Below the pieces are notes generated by a model that did no database searches, was not told where the DNA came from, and saw only the letters and a list, made by a program, of their open reading frames with translations. A program made the translations under genes and the position numbers. Shown here one piece after another: positions 1-8,853 of a DNA stretch of 64,000 bases. The number at the start of each line of letters is the position of its first letter. Position 1 is the first letter of the stretch. The stretch comes from Paracoccus sp. M683 (GTDB lineage: Bacteria; Pseudomonadota; Alphaproteobacteria; Rhodobacterales; Rhodobacteraceae). The DNA is taken from assembly GCF_007096355.1 (NCBI RefSeq), contig NZ_VKDF01000005.1, positions 393,778 through 457,777 of the forward strand, in the 5' to 3' direction.

Positions 1-187
1 TGTTCTGGAACGGCTGTTCGGCATGACCCATGCGCAGGCGATCGAGATCATGCTGACCGTCCACCGCAAGGGTGTCGCCGTTGTCGGCGTCTTTTCGCAC
101 GAGATCGCCGAGACCAAGGTGGCGCAGGTGATGGAACTGGCGCGACGTCAGCAACACCCGCTGCAATGCACCATGGAAAAAGAATAA
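1..187 (+). CDS. clpS: ATP-dependent Clp protease adaptor ClpS, C-terminal part
   Basis: The left edge of the window cuts this gene; the last 61 codons remain and end in TAA. ClpS binds the N-terminal domain of ClpA and delivers N-degron substrates to ClpAP. The visible part holds the highly conserved helix-strand block around [16 protein letters not shown], followed by [16 protein letters not shown] and the C-terminal [12 protein letters not shown], all typical of alphaproteobacterial ClpS. The rsmC-like gene begins three bases after the stop, so the two are probably co-transcribed. The identity is firm from the conserved core; the start lies outside the window. Confidence 0.93.
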   Translation, partial: VLERLFGMTHAQAIEIMLTVHRKGVAVVGVFSHEIAETKVAQVMELARRQQHPLQCTMEKE

Positions 188-190
188 ACC

Positions 191-1198
191 TTGCTTGATC
201 CGCGACTTGAACTGGCCTTTGGCGATGGGCCGCCCGATGGGCAGCTGCTGATCCTGGGCGCATCTGGCCAGACCGGGCTGGCGGGGTTCGATCCTGCGCG
301 CAGCCTGCTGGTGCAGGGGCATTTCCCCGATCACCGCGCGCTGGCCGCGCAGGGCTGGCAGGTGCTGACCGACCCGCCCGAGGGCCCGCTGTTCGATGCG
401 GCACTGGTCTTTCTGCCGCGCGCCAAGGCAGAGGCCCATGCGCTGATCCATGCGGCCTCGGCACGGCTGCGGGCGGGCGGTGCGCTGTGGATTGACGGGC
501 AAAAGACCGATGGCGTGGATTCGCTGCTGAAGGATCTGCGCGGGCGGGCGGCTGTGGCTGAACAGCACAGCAAGGCCCATGGTCGCATTTTCCGCATCGA
601 CCGGCCTGACGGCGACTGGCTGCCGGCGGATTGGGCCGCCGCGCCGCATCAGGCCGCGGACGGTTTCGTGACGCTGCCGGGGGTGTTTTCGGCCGATGGG
701 GTCGATCCTGGCTCGGCGCTGCTGGCGGCACATCTGCCGCCGCGGCTGCCCTCGCGCATGGTCGATCTGGGTGCGGGCTGGGGCTGGCTGGCGGCGCAGA
801 TTCTGGCACGCGAGGGCGTCGAAACCCTGCATCTGGTCGAGGCGGATCATGCCGCGCTGGACTGCGCCCGGCGCAATCTGAACGATGCGCGGCCGCAGTT
901 TCACTGGGCCGATGCCCGCGATTTCACACTGCCCGAGCCGGTGAACGGGGTGGTGATGAACCCACCTTTCCATGATGGGCGCGCAGCCGATCCGGGGCTG
1001 GGCACGGCCTTCATCGCCACTGCGGCGCGGCTTCTGACCGGGGCCGGGCGGTTGTGGATGGTGGCCAACAGGCACCTGCCATACGAGGCCGCTCTGGCGC
1101 GTCATTTCGCCCGTGTGGACGAGATCGGCGGCGATGCCCGCTTCAAGATCATCGAGGCGACCGGCGCCCGGCGCGCCGGCAAGGGGGGCAAGAAATGA
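191..1198 (+). CDS. rsmC: RsmC-like class I SAM-dependent RNA methyltransferase
   Basis: Protein of 335 aa with the two-domain layout of RsmC/RlmG enzymes: a degenerate N-terminal methyltransferase-like half and a catalytic C-terminal half. The SAM-binding motif I is DLGAGWGWLA (residues 192-201), the acidic residue after strand 2 is Glu218, and the NPPF base-flipping/catalytic motif is at 257-260. RsmC methylates guanine N2 at position 1207 of 16S rRNA in E. coli; substrate specificity here is inferred. The start is TTG at 191, three bases after clpS. The stop overlaps the next start (ATGA), indicating translational coupling to the SDR gene. Confidence 0.82.
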   Translation: MLDPRLELAFGDGPPDGQLLILGASGQTGLAGFDPARSLLVQGHFPDHRALAAQGWQVLTDPPEGPLFDAALVFLPRAKAEAHALIHAASARLRAGGALWIDGQKTDGVDSLLKDLRGRAAVAEQHSKAHGRIFRIDRPDGDWLPADWAAAPHQAADGFVTLPGVFSADGVDPGSALLAAHLPPRLPSRMVDLGAGWGWLAAQILAREGVETLHLVEADHAALDCARRNLNDARPQFHWADARDFTLPEPVNGVVMNPPFHDGRAADPGLGTAFIATAARLLTGAGRLWMVANRHLPYEAALARHFARVDEIGGDARFKIIEATGARRAGKGGKK

Positions 1199-2001
1199 GC
1201 CTGTCATTGCAGGGAAAGACCGCCATCGTCACCGGCGCCGGGCGCGGCATCGGGCTGGCCGTGGCGCATCGCCTGGTCGAGCGCGGCGCCAATGTCATGT
1301 TCGCCGATAGCGACGAGGCCCTGCTGGAGGCCGAACTGGGCAGCGACCTGGACAGCGAGGGGCCGATCAGGGCCTTTGCCGGTGACATGGGTGAAAAGCT
1401 GGCCATGGCGAACCTGATATCGGCAACGCTGGACGCCTTTGATCGGGTGGATATCCTGGTCAACGCGCATCGGCTGGTGCGGGGCTCGGACCCGCTGGAT
1501 ACAGATGTCGACACGCTGGACGAGATGATGCGCCAGAACATGATGTCCGCCCTGCGCATGTCGCAATTGGTGGCGCGGCGGATGATCCGGCAAGCAGCCG
1601 ATTCTGTTGACAGCGACGAGATCGGCTCGATCGTCAATATCTCGACGCTGGCGGGCAGCCGGCCGATCCCGGAATTGCTGGGCTATTCCATCGCCTGCGC
1701 GGCGCTGGAGCAGGCCACCCGCGGGCTGGCCCTGGCACTGGCGCCGCACCGGATCAGGGTGAACGGCGTTTCCTTCAGCAGCGTCATGTCGCACGAGCTG
1801 AAACTGGCGCTGCGCGAACGGCCCGAGCTGCGTGATCACGTCATCGCCGGCACGCCCATGGGGCGGATCGCATCCGCCGACGAACTGGCCGAGGCCGTGC
1901 TGTATCTGACCGGCAGCGGCGCAGGCTTCGTCACTGGCCAGATCCTGACCGTCGATGGTGGGCGCAGCCTGGTCGACCCGGTCTCGACCAAGATGTTATA
2001 G
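1195..2001 (+). CDS. SDR-family protein lacking the catalytic lysine
   Basis: Short-chain dehydrogenase/reductase fold, 268 aa. The Rossmann glycine motif TGAGRGIG is intact (residues 13-20), and Ser150 and Tyr164 sit where the catalytic Ser and Tyr belong. The YxxxK motif reads YSIAC, so Cys168 replaces the lysine, and the usual NAG reads NAH (90-92). The C-terminal VTGQILTVDGG block is normal. Classical SDRs need the lysine to lower the tyrosine pKa and bind the ribose, so this is either a non-canonical enzyme or a nucleotide-binding protein without dehydrogenase activity. I chose the ATG at 1195, which overlaps the rsmC stop, over an upstream in-frame start inside rsmC. Confidence 0.8.
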   Translation: MSLSLQGKTAIVTGAGRGIGLAVAHRLVERGANVMFADSDEALLEAELGSDLDSEGPIRAFAGDMGEKLAMANLISATLDAFDRVDILVNAHRLVRGSDPLDTDVDTLDEMMRQNMMSALRMSQLVARRMIRQAADSVDSDEIGSIVNISTLAGSRPIPELLGYSIACAALEQATRGLALALAPHRIRVNGVSFSSVMSHELKLALRERPELRDHVIAGTPMGRIASADELAEAVLYLTGSGAGFVTGQILTVDGGRSLVDPVSTKML

Positions 2002-2014
2002 GCCGCCACTGACC

Positions 2015-2461
2015 CTAGGGGGCAGGGGTTGATGGTGGCGTGGTCGCGGCCTCGTCTTCGGGAAAGGCGGCCTTGCAGGCGCTGACATAGGCGGCCGCCT
2101 GATCGCTCAGCTGGGCCTTGCGCGCGGCAAGATTGCTGCGCTTGCGTTCCTCGGCCGCCGGGTCGATGGGAACGCGGAAGCGTTCGGTCGTGGTCACGTC
2201 GCGCCAGCAGGGGGTGGTGACGATGCGGGCATTGCCCTCGCTGTCGCGGACGACATCGCGGCAACTGCTCCAGACCGTGTCCGATACGATCCGCTCATCC
2301 CAGGCATAGCCGCGCGCCAGATTGGCCTCGACCTCGGCCAGAAGGGTGCTGACATTGCGGTATTCGCGGGTGTGCTGTCTGATGCAGCGTTCCTGCGGGG
2401 TGCCGCATGCGGCCAAAAGTAGCGGGATGGCAGCAAGGGTGAATGCGGTGTTGCGGGTCAT
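2015..2461 (-). CDS. Putative lipoprotein of unknown function
   Basis: A 148-aa protein starting MTRNTAFTLAAIPLLLAAC: a short basic n-region, a hydrophobic core and a clear lipobox (LLAAC) predict signal peptidase II cleavage and lipidation at Cys19. The mature part is hydrophilic and Arg-rich with four further cysteines, and ends in a Thr/Pro-rich tail. An earlier in-frame ATG at 2500 would add 13 residues before the signal sequence and is less likely. It converges on the SDR gene and diverges from hemF. I do not recognise the family; periplasmic-face membrane anchoring is inferred from the lipobox. Confidence 0.7.
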   Translation of the reverse strand: MTRNTAFTLAAIPLLLAACGTPQERCIRQHTREYRNVSTLLAEVEANLARGYAWDERIVSDTVWSSCRDVVRDSEGNARIVTTPCWRDVTTTERFRVPIDPAAEERKRSNLAARKAQLSDQAAAYVSACKAAFPEDEAATTPPSTPAP

Positions 2462-2538
2462 CGGGCTGGCCTCTAGGTGTTCGGGCGATGCTAGCCGCAA
2501 GCGCGGCGCAGAGGCAATTCAACAAATGAGGCTGCCGC

Positions 2539-3393
2539 ATGGATGAACAGCGCCAGATCGCCGCAAACTGGTTTCGCACATTGCGCGACCGGATCACCGC
2601 CGCCTTCGAGGCGCTGGAGGATCGCGGCCCCGGCACGGCCGCGCCCGGCCGGTTTCAGGTGACGCCCACGGCGCGCGGCGAGGATGGCGGCGGCGGCATC
2701 ATGTCGGTCATGCGTGGTGGCCGGGTGTTCGAAAAGGTCGGCGTCAACTGGTCCGAGGTGCATGGCACGCTTGGCGCGCGGGCGCAGGCGGCGATGGCCG
2801 CGCGCGGCGTGCCTGGCATGGACGGCGATCCGCGGTTCTGGGCCAGCGGGATCAGCCTTGTCGCGCATATGCAGAACCCGCACGCCCCCGCCGTGCACAT
2901 GAACACGCGCATGTTCTGGACCCCGAATGCCTGGTGGTTCGGCGGTGGCGCCGATCTGAACCCCTGCATCGAATATGACGGGGATACGGCTCATTTTCAC
3001 GACACCCTGCGCGACGCCTGTGCCCCGCATGGTGCGGATTACTATGATCGCTTCAAGGCCTGGGCGGACGAGTATTTCTTTATCCCGCATCGCGGCAGAG
3101 CACGCGGCGTCGGCGGGATCTTCTTCGATGATCTGAACACCGGCGATTGGAACGCCGATTTCGCCTTTACCCGCGCCGTGGGCGAGGCCTTTCTGCCCGC
3201 CTTTCTGCCTTTGGCCGAGGCGCGGATGGCGCAGGGCTGGACCGAGACCGACAAGGATGCGCAGCTGGTCCATCGCGGCCTTTATGCCGAATATAACCTG
3301 GTTTACGACCGTGGTACGAAATTCGGGCTGGAGACCGGCCATAATGCCGATGCCGTGCTGATGAGCCTGCCACCCATGGCCAAATGGCTCTGA
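2539..3393 (+). CDS. hemF: Oxygen-dependent coproporphyrinogen III oxidase
   Basis: Converts coproporphyrinogen III to protoporphyrinogen IX with O2 in heme (and bacteriochlorophyll, if present) synthesis. The 284-aa protein has the family hallmarks: PAVHMNTRMFW, WWFGGGADLNPC (the HemF signature), a YCD-like YYDRFK segment, the RGVGGIFFDDL block, and the C-terminal YNLVYDRGTKFGLETG followed by ILMSLPP-type MSLPPMAKW. The length is normal for alphaproteobacteria. hemE and hemC lie 2-4 kb downstream, so three heme steps sit close together, although not in one operon. The cytoplasmic enzyme needs no signal peptide and none is seen. Confidence 0.96.
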   Translation: MDEQRQIAANWFRTLRDRITAAFEALEDRGPGTAAPGRFQVTPTARGEDGGGGIMSVMRGGRVFEKVGVNWSEVHGTLGARAQAAMAARGVPGMDGDPRFWASGISLVAHMQNPHAPAVHMNTRMFWTPNAWWFGGGADLNPCIEYDGDTAHFHDTLRDACAPHGADYYDRFKAWADEYFFIPHRGRARGVGGIFFDDLNTGDWNADFAFTRAVGEAFLPAFLPLAEARMAQGWTETDKDAQLVHRGLYAEYNLVYDRGTKFGLETGHNADAVLMSLPPMAKWL

Positions 3394-3396
3394 CCC

Positions 3397-3707
3397 ATGG
3401 CTGGCCCTGTGATCGGGGCCCTTGATCCGGCGGCTCTGTGGGGATTCGTGCTGGCGGCCACTTTGATGGAGATCACGCCCGGCCCGAATATGGCCTATCT
3501 GGCGATCCTGTCGCTGTCGGACGGACGACGCGCGGGCTATGCGGTAGTGGCGGCATCGCCGCTGGCTTATCAGTCGTTGCGTTAGGGCGGGGTGGCTATC
3601 TGCTGTGGCTGGCCTGGGACGGTTGGCGCGATGCTGACGATCCGCCCGAACAGGTTCAGCAGGGGGCTTTGCGGATCAGGCGCGATCGTCCTTTGGGCTG
3701 CTCATGA
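3397..3707 (+). pseudogene. LysE/RhtB exporter remnant (deleted and frameshifted)
   Basis: The first 55 codons encode a normal LysE/RhtB N-terminus (ATLMEITPGPNMAYLAILSL, with the family ITPGPN motif). The frame then jumps directly to SPLAYQSLR followed by TAG, missing the second transmembrane helix. The continuation GGYLLWLAWDGWRDADDPPE, typical of the segment after helix 3, is readable in another frame (about 3576-3707) and then stops; the C-terminal half is gone. An internal deletion plus frameshift therefore destroyed the gene. It follows hemF by three bases and ends inside the 3' end of the Lrp-type regulator, which may have replaced its distal part. Confidence 0.8.
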
Positions 3708-4128
3708 CCACATGGGTGGCGATCGTTGCGATATGGGCGAAACCGCCCAGCACATCGGTGTGAAACTGCTTGTAGGCCGCCAGGTCACGGCATTCGACCC
3801 GCAGAAGATATTCCACCGTTCCGGTGATATTGTGGCATTCGCGGACCTGCGCGGCCGTGCGGCAGATACGCTCAAAGCCCAGCTGTGCGTCAATTGAATG
3901 GTGGGACAGCCCGATCATGACATAGGCGACAAAGCCGACCTCGCGCGCCTCGGCGCTGATCACCGCGCGATAGCCGGCGATCACGCCGCGCCGCTCCAGT
4001 TCCTGGACCCGGCGCAGGCAGGCCGAGGGCGACAGCCCGACCTTTGCCGCCAGATCGAGATTCGAGATGCGACCGTCCTGCTGAAGGACGCGCAATATAT
4101 GGTCAGAAATATGGTCAGGATCGCTCAT
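3676..4128 (-). CDS. Lrp/AsnC family transcriptional regulator
   Basis: A 150-aa protein with the N-terminal AsnC winged helix-turn-helix (ILRVLQQDGRISNLDLAAKVGLSPSACLRRV, roughly residues 10-40) and a C-terminal RAM/AsnC ligand-binding domain ending around residue 145 (ECHNITGTVEYLLRV). It is divergent from the intact LysE exporter at 4225, with a 96-base AT-rich intergenic gap. That is the usual arrangement of an Lrp-type regulator controlling amino-acid export in response to the exported amino acid; this pairing is inferred from context. Its 3' end overlaps the exporter remnant. Confidence 0.92.
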   Translation of the reverse strand: MSDPDHISDHILRVLQQDGRISNLDLAAKVGLSPSACLRRVQELERRGVIAGYRAVISAEAREVGFVAYVMIGLSHHSIDAQLGFERICRTAAQVRECHNITGTVEYLLRVECRDLAAYKQFHTDVLGGFAHIATIATHVVMSSPKDDRA

Positions 4129-4224
4129 TAATTGTGAATATACTTAGTCAATGTCATAGAAAGCAATAAAATTGCCCGGATGATGTGCGAAATATTGTGT
4201 GTCAATCAATCTGGGTCACGTGAC

Positions 4225-4830
4225 ATGCAAGCAGATATCCTGATGGCTCTTGCCGGCTTCGCCTTTGTCACTTCGGTCACGCCGGGGCCGAACAACATGA
4301 TGCTGATGGCATCGGGGGCGAATTTCGGCCTGCGCCGGACCATGCCGCATATGCTGGGCGTTTCGCTTGGCTTCGGGGTGATGGTGGTGGTGCTGGGTCT
4401 GGGCGTCGACCGGGTTATCCAAGGCTCGCCGGCCCTGGCGGATGGGCTGAAATGGGTCAGCATGGCCTATATGCTGTGGTTGGCCTGGAAGATCGCCAAT
4501 GCCGGGCGTCCGACGGGGATCGAAACCGATGTGAACCGGCCGCAGGGCGCGCGCCCCATGACCTTTCTTCAGGCGGCAGCGTTTCAATGGGTGAACCCGA
4601 AAGCCTGGGCGATGGCGCTTGGCGCGTTGTCGGCCTATGCCGCCGGTGCAGGCGGGGCGCTGGGCGTCGGCGTGGTCTTTGCGCTGGTGAACCTGCCGAC
4701 GGTGTCACTCTGGGCGGCGATGGGGCAGGGACTGCGGCGGCTTCTGGCTGAACCGGGCCGTCTGCGCATCTTCAACTGGGCGATGGCGGCGCTGCTGGTT
4801 GTTTCGATGCTGCCGGTCCTGTTTCACTGA
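4225..4830 (+). CDS. LysE/RhtB family amino-acid exporter
   Basis: Inner-membrane exporter of about six helices, 201 aa from the ATG at 4225 (MQADILMALAGFAFVTSVTPGPNN). The TPGPNN motif in the first helix, the AYMLWLAWKI segment and FQWVNPKAW (the NPK motif) define the family, which exports amino acids or homoserine lactones. An in-frame ATG at 4180 would add 15 polar residues before helix 1 and lies in the presumed promoter, so I prefer 4225. It is transcribed away from the Lrp-type regulator. The 3' end overlaps the converging EamA gene by seven bases. The substrate is unknown. Confidence 0.9.
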   Translation: MQADILMALAGFAFVTSVTPGPNNMMLMASGANFGLRRTMPHMLGVSLGFGVMVVVLGLGVDRVIQGSPALADGLKWVSMAYMLWLAWKIANAGRPTGIETDVNRPQGARPMTFLQAAAFQWVNPKAWAMALGALSAYAAGAGGALGVGVVFALVNLPTVSLWAAMGQGLRRLLAEPGRLRIFNWAMAALLVVSMLPVLFH

Positions 4831-5705
4831 CCGGCGGCAACGGCCAACAACCAGCCTACCCCAGCCACGATCAGCGCCATCCCGACCCATTGCCGGGCCG
4901 AGGCGCCCTGACGGAACAGCCGCCCCGATACCAGCTGTGCCAGCGGCACCTCGACCAGCGCCAGCGTGCGGACATTCGCGGCCGAGGTCAGTGCGAAGCC
5001 GCTGAACCAGAACAGCGAGGCAAAGGCGCCAAGCGCCCCGGCGGCCAGCGATCCGCGCCATTCCCGCGCAATGCCGCGCAGCGCCTGACGATCGAACACG
5101 CTCAGCCAGGCAAGGGCAAGGGCGGTCTGGACGGTCAGGGTCAGGGTCAGAACGGTCAGCGCACGGATGAGAAATCCGCCCTCGGGCAGCGCCAGAATGG
5201 CGCCTCGAAAGCCAATGGCAGACAGCCCGAACAGTGCGCCGGCCGCGATACCCGTGGCCACGCTGCGCCATCCGCCCCGCGACCAGTTCGCACCCGACAC
5301 CAGCAGGATACCCAGCACGGCCGTCGCGATCGCGCCCATCCGCCCCCAGCCCAGAGGTTCGGCCAGCAGCAGGGCACCGATCAGCGCCAGAGTTACGGGT
5401 TCGGTCTTGCTAAGCGCGGTGGCCACGCCAAAGCCACGCCCCTTCATCGTCATCAGCAGGAATCCGGTTGCGATCATCTGTGCCACGGCCCCGGTCACCA
5501 CCCAGCCAAAGCTTGCCGGGCCCGGCATCGGCACGGCGGTCAGCGCTGCTGCGATGGCCAGCACGATGGCGGCGAAGGGCAGGCCAAAGATGAACCGCAC
5601 TGCCGTCGCCGCGACCGTACCGATCCGTCCCGTCAGCCCGGCCTGCGCGGCATTGCGCGCGGTCTGCGCGACCGAGGCGATCAGTGTGGCCAGCACCCAC
5701 AGCAT
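4824..5705 (-). CDS. EamA-family (DMT superfamily) transporter
   Basis: A 293-aa protein made almost entirely of about ten hydrophobic helices in two EamA repeats (roughly residues 1-135 and 145-290), as in the drug/metabolite transporter superfamily. The segment ALSKTEPVTLALIGALLLAEPLGW matches the conserved end of the first repeat, and VEVPLAQLVSGRLF the second. Substrate unknown. The start codon lies one base beyond the hemE stop (5707) on the same strand, so it probably forms an operon with hemE; a porphyrin-related role is possible but unsupported. Confidence 0.87.
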   Translation of the reverse strand: MLWVLATLIASVAQTARNAAQAGLTGRIGTVAATAVRFIFGLPFAAIVLAIAAALTAVPMPGPASFGWVVTGAVAQMIATGFLLMTMKGRGFGVATALSKTEPVTLALIGALLLAEPLGWGRMGAIATAVLGILLVSGANWSRGGWRSVATGIAAGALFGLSAIGFRGAILALPEGGFLIRALTVLTLTLTVQTALALAWLSVFDRQALRGIAREWRGSLAAGALGAFASLFWFSGFALTSAANVRTLALVEVPLAQLVSGRLFRQGASARQWVGMALIVAGVGWLLAVAAGQ

Positions 5706-5706
5706 G

Positions 5707-6735
5707 TCAGGCGCTGCGCACGGCGTCGATCATGCGCGCGACATTGTCGGGATCGGCATCAGGCGTGATGCCATGACCCAGGTTGAAGATATGCGGCCCG
5801 CCCCGGAAGGCGCGGGTGATCCGCTGTGCCTCGGCCACCAGTTCAGGGCCGCCCGTGACCATATGCCGCGGGTCCATATTGCCCTGGACACAGCCATCGA
5901 CCTGAACATGCGCGGCTGCCCAGGCCGCATCGACCGAATTGTCCAGCGCCACGCAGTCGGCCCCGCTTGCCCGCGCGAAACCCGCGTAACGTTCGCCGGC
6001 CTGGCGCGGAAAGGCGATGATCGGCACGCCCGGATGCCGGGCCTTCAGCGCCGCGATGATCCGCGCGGATGGCGCCAGTGCGAAATCGTCGAAATCCTGC
6101 CCCTTCAGACTGCCCGCCCAGCTGTCGAACAGCTTTACCACCTCGGCCCCGGCGTCGATCTGCGCGGACAGATAGAGAATGGTCGCCTCGGTGATGCGGT
6201 CGATCAGCGCGGAAAAGGCGGCCCGGTCGGCCTGCATCATCGCGTGGGCCGGCTCCTGATCGGGCGTGCCGCGGCCGGCCACCATATAGGTCGCAACCGT
6301 CCAGGGCGCGCCGGCAAAGCCGATCAGCGCAGTTTCGGGCGGCAGTTCGCGCGACAGGATTCGGACCGTTTCATAGATTGGCGCCAGCGTTTCGTGGATG
6401 TCATCGGCCGGCCGCAGCGCGGCCACGCCTGCGGTGTCGGTGATCGTGGACAGGCGCGGCCCCTCGCCGGTGACGAACCACAGATCCGCCCCAAGAGCCT
6501 GCGGCACCAGCAGAATATCGGCGAACAGGATCGCCGCATCAAAGCCAAAGCGGCGGATCGGTTGCAGCGTCACCTCGGCCGCGAGGTCCGGGTTATAGCA
6601 CAGCGACAGGAAGTCGCCGGCCTGCGCGCGCGTGGCGCGGTATTCGGGCAGATAGCGCCCGGCCTGACGCATCATCCAGATGGGGGGGGTGGGAAGGGTC
6701 TCGCCGGCAAGGGCGCGCATCAGCAGCTTGGTCAT
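5707..6735 (-). CDS. hemE: Uroporphyrinogen decarboxylase
   Basis: Decarboxylates the four acetate side chains of uroporphyrinogen III to give coproporphyrinogen III, the substrate of hemF. The 342-aa protein carries the UroD signature [14 protein letters not shown] near residue 22, the [13 protein letters not shown] block (substrate pocket), the conserved LFDSWAG, and the C-terminal [13 protein letters not shown] with its catalytic-region His. The length is standard. It is divergent from hemC across a 77-base gap, so the two probably share a control region; the EamA transporter follows on the same strand. Confidence 0.97.
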   Translation of the reverse strand: MTKLLMRALAGETLPTPPIWMMRQAGRYLPEYRATRAQAGDFLSLCYNPDLAAEVTLQPIRRFGFDAAILFADILLVPQALGADLWFVTGEGPRLSTITDTAGVAALRPADDIHETLAPIYETVRILSRELPPETALIGFAGAPWTVATYMVAGRGTPDQEPAHAMMQADRAAFSALIDRITEATILYLSAQIDAGAEVVKLFDSWAGSLKGQDFDDFALAPSARIIAALKARHPGVPIIAFPRQAGERYAGFARASGADCVALDNSVDAAWAAAHVQVDGCVQGNMDPRHMVTGGPELVAEAQRITRAFRGGPHIFNLGHGITPDADPDNVARMIDAVRSA

Positions 6736-6812
6736 AAGGCCTCCTGTCGGGGTTCTCTTCGCGGGCCGGGCGGGGCATTGTCAAGCACCGCCGCAAAGAC
6801 TAAGCCCGCAAT

Positions 6813-7754
6813 ATGAGTGAACATCCTTCCCCCGACCGTCCCCTGCGCATCGGCACCCGAGGCTCGGCCCTGGCCTTGGCACAGGCCCATGAGACGCGCG
6901 CCCGGCTGATGGCGGCGCATGGCCTGTCCGTCGATGCCTTCGAGATCGTGGTGATCAAGACGACGGGTGATCGGATCACCGACCGCCCGCTGAAAGAGAT
7001 CGGCGGCAAGGGCCTGTTCACCCGCGAGATCGAGGATGCGCTGGCCGATGGCGCGATCGACATCGCGGTGCATTCGATGAAGGATATGCCGACGATCCAG
7101 CCCGATGGGTTGCTGATCGACTGTTTCCTGCCGCGCGAGGATCCGCGCGATGCCTTTGTCAGCCCTCATTTCGGATCCATTGACGAGCTGCCCCTGGGCG
7201 CTGTGGTCGGGTCGTCCAGCTTGCGGCGGCGTGCCCAGCTGGCCCATCGCCGGCCGGACCTGCAACTGGTCGAGTTTCGCGGCAACGTCCAGACCCGGTT
7301 GAAGAAGCTGGATGACGGCGTCGCGGTCGCGACTTTTCTGGCGATGGCCGGGCTTCAGCGATTGGACATGCTGCATGTCGCACGCGGCCCGATCGCGCCA
7401 GAGCAGATGTTGCCGGCCGTCGCGCAAGGGGCGATCGGGGTCGAACGCCGTTTGCACGACGCAAGCGTCGAAACGCTGCTGCATCGCATCAATGATGTCG
7501 AAACCGCGCAGCGAGTCGCGGCGGAACGCGCTTTCCTTGCGCGGCTGGACGGGTCGTGCCAGACGCCGATTGCGGGACTGGCCGAACTTACAGGCGACCG
7601 TCTGCGGCTGCGTGGCGAAGTGCTGTCACCGGACGGGGCGCAGACCATTGGTGGTGAGCGCGTCGGCACCGTGGCCGATGGCGCGGCCATGGGACACGAT
7701 CTGGCAGAAGATCTGCTGTCACGTGCAGGCACGGGGTTCTTCGACTGGCACTGA
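6813..7754 (+). CDS. hemC: Hydroxymethylbilane synthase (porphobilinogen deaminase)
   Basis: Polymerises four porphobilinogens to hydroxymethylbilane. The 313-aa protein has the N-terminal IGTRGSALALAQA, the VHSMKDMP motif (with the catalytic Asp), SSSLRRRAQL (binding of the acidic side chains), FRGNVQTRL, and the dipyrromethane cofactor attachment Cys249 in GSCQTPIAG. All key residues are present. The gene begins 77 bases from the divergent hemE start. Downstream lies a stretch of about 340 bases with little coding signal before the end of lexA. Confidence 0.97.
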   Translation: MSEHPSPDRPLRIGTRGSALALAQAHETRARLMAAHGLSVDAFEIVVIKTTGDRITDRPLKEIGGKGLFTREIEDALADGAIDIAVHSMKDMPTIQPDGLLIDCFLPREDPRDAFVSPHFGSIDELPLGAVVGSSSLRRRAQLAHRRPDLQLVEFRGNVQTRLKKLDDGVAVATFLAMAGLQRLDMLHVARGPIAPEQMLPAVAQGAIGVERRLHDASVETLLHRINDVETAQRVAAERAFLARLDGSCQTPIAGLAELTGDRLRLRGEVLSPDGAQTIGGERVGTVADGAAMGHDLAEDLLSRAGTGFFDWH

Positions 7755-8095
7755 GGCCGGTAACTGGAACGCCACCCTCAGGGCACGGCCGAATGCCCGG
7801 CCCTTCTGTTTTCCGGGCAATTGGCGCGATGATCGCGGCGTGTCAGCGCATCGCAAATGACGGCAATCGCATGAATGTCAGCCAGCACGGACAAAACCGT
7901 GGCCGGGATTGAACATCGGCTGCCCCTATGCCCCGATGCCCTGTGCCCCCTGTGCCGTCGCCCGATGCAGATCGGCGACGCATTTGTTCAGGGATGGTCC
8001 GCGCATATCACATCGAAAGGGGATCGCCTGACGCGCAAGCACCGGCAGGCCGGCGTCGCAGCCTGCCGTGGCGGGCACACCAGCGCCCGCCTGGA
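7755..8095. other. Mostly non-coding stretch between hemC and lexA
   Basis: The sequence holds a seven-base inverted repeat (TGCCCGG at 7794, CCGGGCA at 7813) without a following T-run, so a hairpin but not a convincing terminator. One short frame (7875-8102, annotated separately) carries a CxxC pair. No tRNA or recognisable RNA is seen. Confidence 0.5.
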
Positions 8096-8102
8096 TCAAT
8101 AG
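7875..8102 (+). CDS. Doubtful small Cys-containing protein (possible HNH-type remnant)
   Basis: A 75-aa frame with [18 protein letters not shown] near the N-terminus, a knuckle-like CPxC/CPLC pattern that resembles the first half of small HNH endonuclease-like proteins common in this order. The second half lacks the expected HHLIPK-type histidines, so a functional nuclease is not supported. The 3' end overlaps the lexA stop by seven bases on the opposite strand. It may be a decayed gene or a chance frame in GC-rich DNA. Confidence 0.25.
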   Translation: MSASTDKTVAGIEHRLPLCPDALCPLCRRPMQIGDAFVQGWSAHITSKGDRLTRKHRQAGVAACRGGHTSARLDQ

Positions 8103-8818
8103 CTGCGGATCAGCCCGACCAGCCGGCCCTGCACACGCACCGATTCCTCGGGCAGGATGCGGGTTTCATAGGCGGGGTTCGCAGCCTCCAGCGCGATCAT
8201 CGCGCCGCGGCGGCGATAGCGTTTCAGCGTGGCTTCATGCCCCTCGACCAGAGCCACGATGATATCGCCGTTCTCGGCAGTGGTCTGTTCGCGGATGACC
8301 ACGACATCGCCATCGTTGATTCCCGCTTCGATCATCGAATCACCGCGGACTTCCAGCGCGTAGTGGTTCTCGCGACCGTTCAGCATCGTGCCGGGCACCG
8401 AGATGTGATGCGACACCTCGGAAATCGCCTCGATCGGAACGCCGGCGGCAATGCGGCCCATCAGCGGCAGTTCAACAGCCGCGCTGTCCACCACGGCCAT
8501 CGCACCGCGCGGCATCGCCGGGCGATCATTGCTGATCACGCGGGGCGAGAAGCCGCTGGCCGGTTCGGCCGCCGTGCCGGGAATTGCGGCCGCGCCGCCC
8601 ATGCTGTCGGGCAGGCGGATGATTTCCAGCGCCCGCGCCCGATGTGGAAGCCGGCGGATGAAGCCCCGTTCTTCCAGTGCCGTCACCAGCCGGTGAATGC
8701 CGGACTTGGATCGCAGGTCCAGCGCATCCTTCATTTCATCGAAGGAAGGTGGCACGCCGTCGCGCGCCATGCGTTTCTGAATGAAGTCCAGCAGCTCGAT
8801 CTGCTTTTTGGTCAACAT
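8096..8818 (-). CDS. lexA: LexA repressor, SOS regulator
   Basis: A 240-aa repressor of the DNA-damage response. It has the N-terminal winged HTH ([14 protein letters not shown] to about residue 65), a long linker, the self-cleavage site Ala125-Gly126 (GRIAAGVP), catalytic Ser161 (RGDSMIEAG) and Lys199 (EATLKRY). All autoproteolysis residues are intact. It is slightly longer than E. coli LexA because of an extended linker (residues 70-115), as is usual in alphaproteobacteria. A direct-repeat operator of the Rhodobacter type lies 36 bases upstream, so it should be autoregulated. moeA follows in the opposite sense of reading position (upstream on the same strand). Confidence 0.96.
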   Translation of the reverse strand: MLTKKQIELLDFIQKRMARDGVPPSFDEMKDALDLRSKSGIHRLVTALEERGFIRRLPHRARALEIIRLPDSMGGAAAIPGTAAEPASGFSPRVISNDRPAMPRGAMAVVDSAAVELPLMGRIAAGVPIEAISEVSHHISVPGTMLNGRENHYALEVRGDSMIEAGINDGDVVVIREQTTAENGDIIVALVEGHEATLKRYRRRGAMIALEAANPAYETRILPEESVRVQGRLVGLIRSY

Positions 8819-8853
8819 CTGCTCTGATCCCCGCAGGGCCCGTTCTGGGCGGT

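Noticed and set aside
5167-6816. A 549-codon open frame on the + strand opposite hemE and the EamA gene
   Set aside because: Its sequence is Arg/Gly/Ala-rich without a domain, and the minus strand encodes full-length hemE. High GC lowers stop frequency in antisense frames.
7794-7819. Terminator after hemC
   Set aside because: The TGCCCGG/CCGGGCA stem lacks a T-run on either strand and has a 12-base loop.
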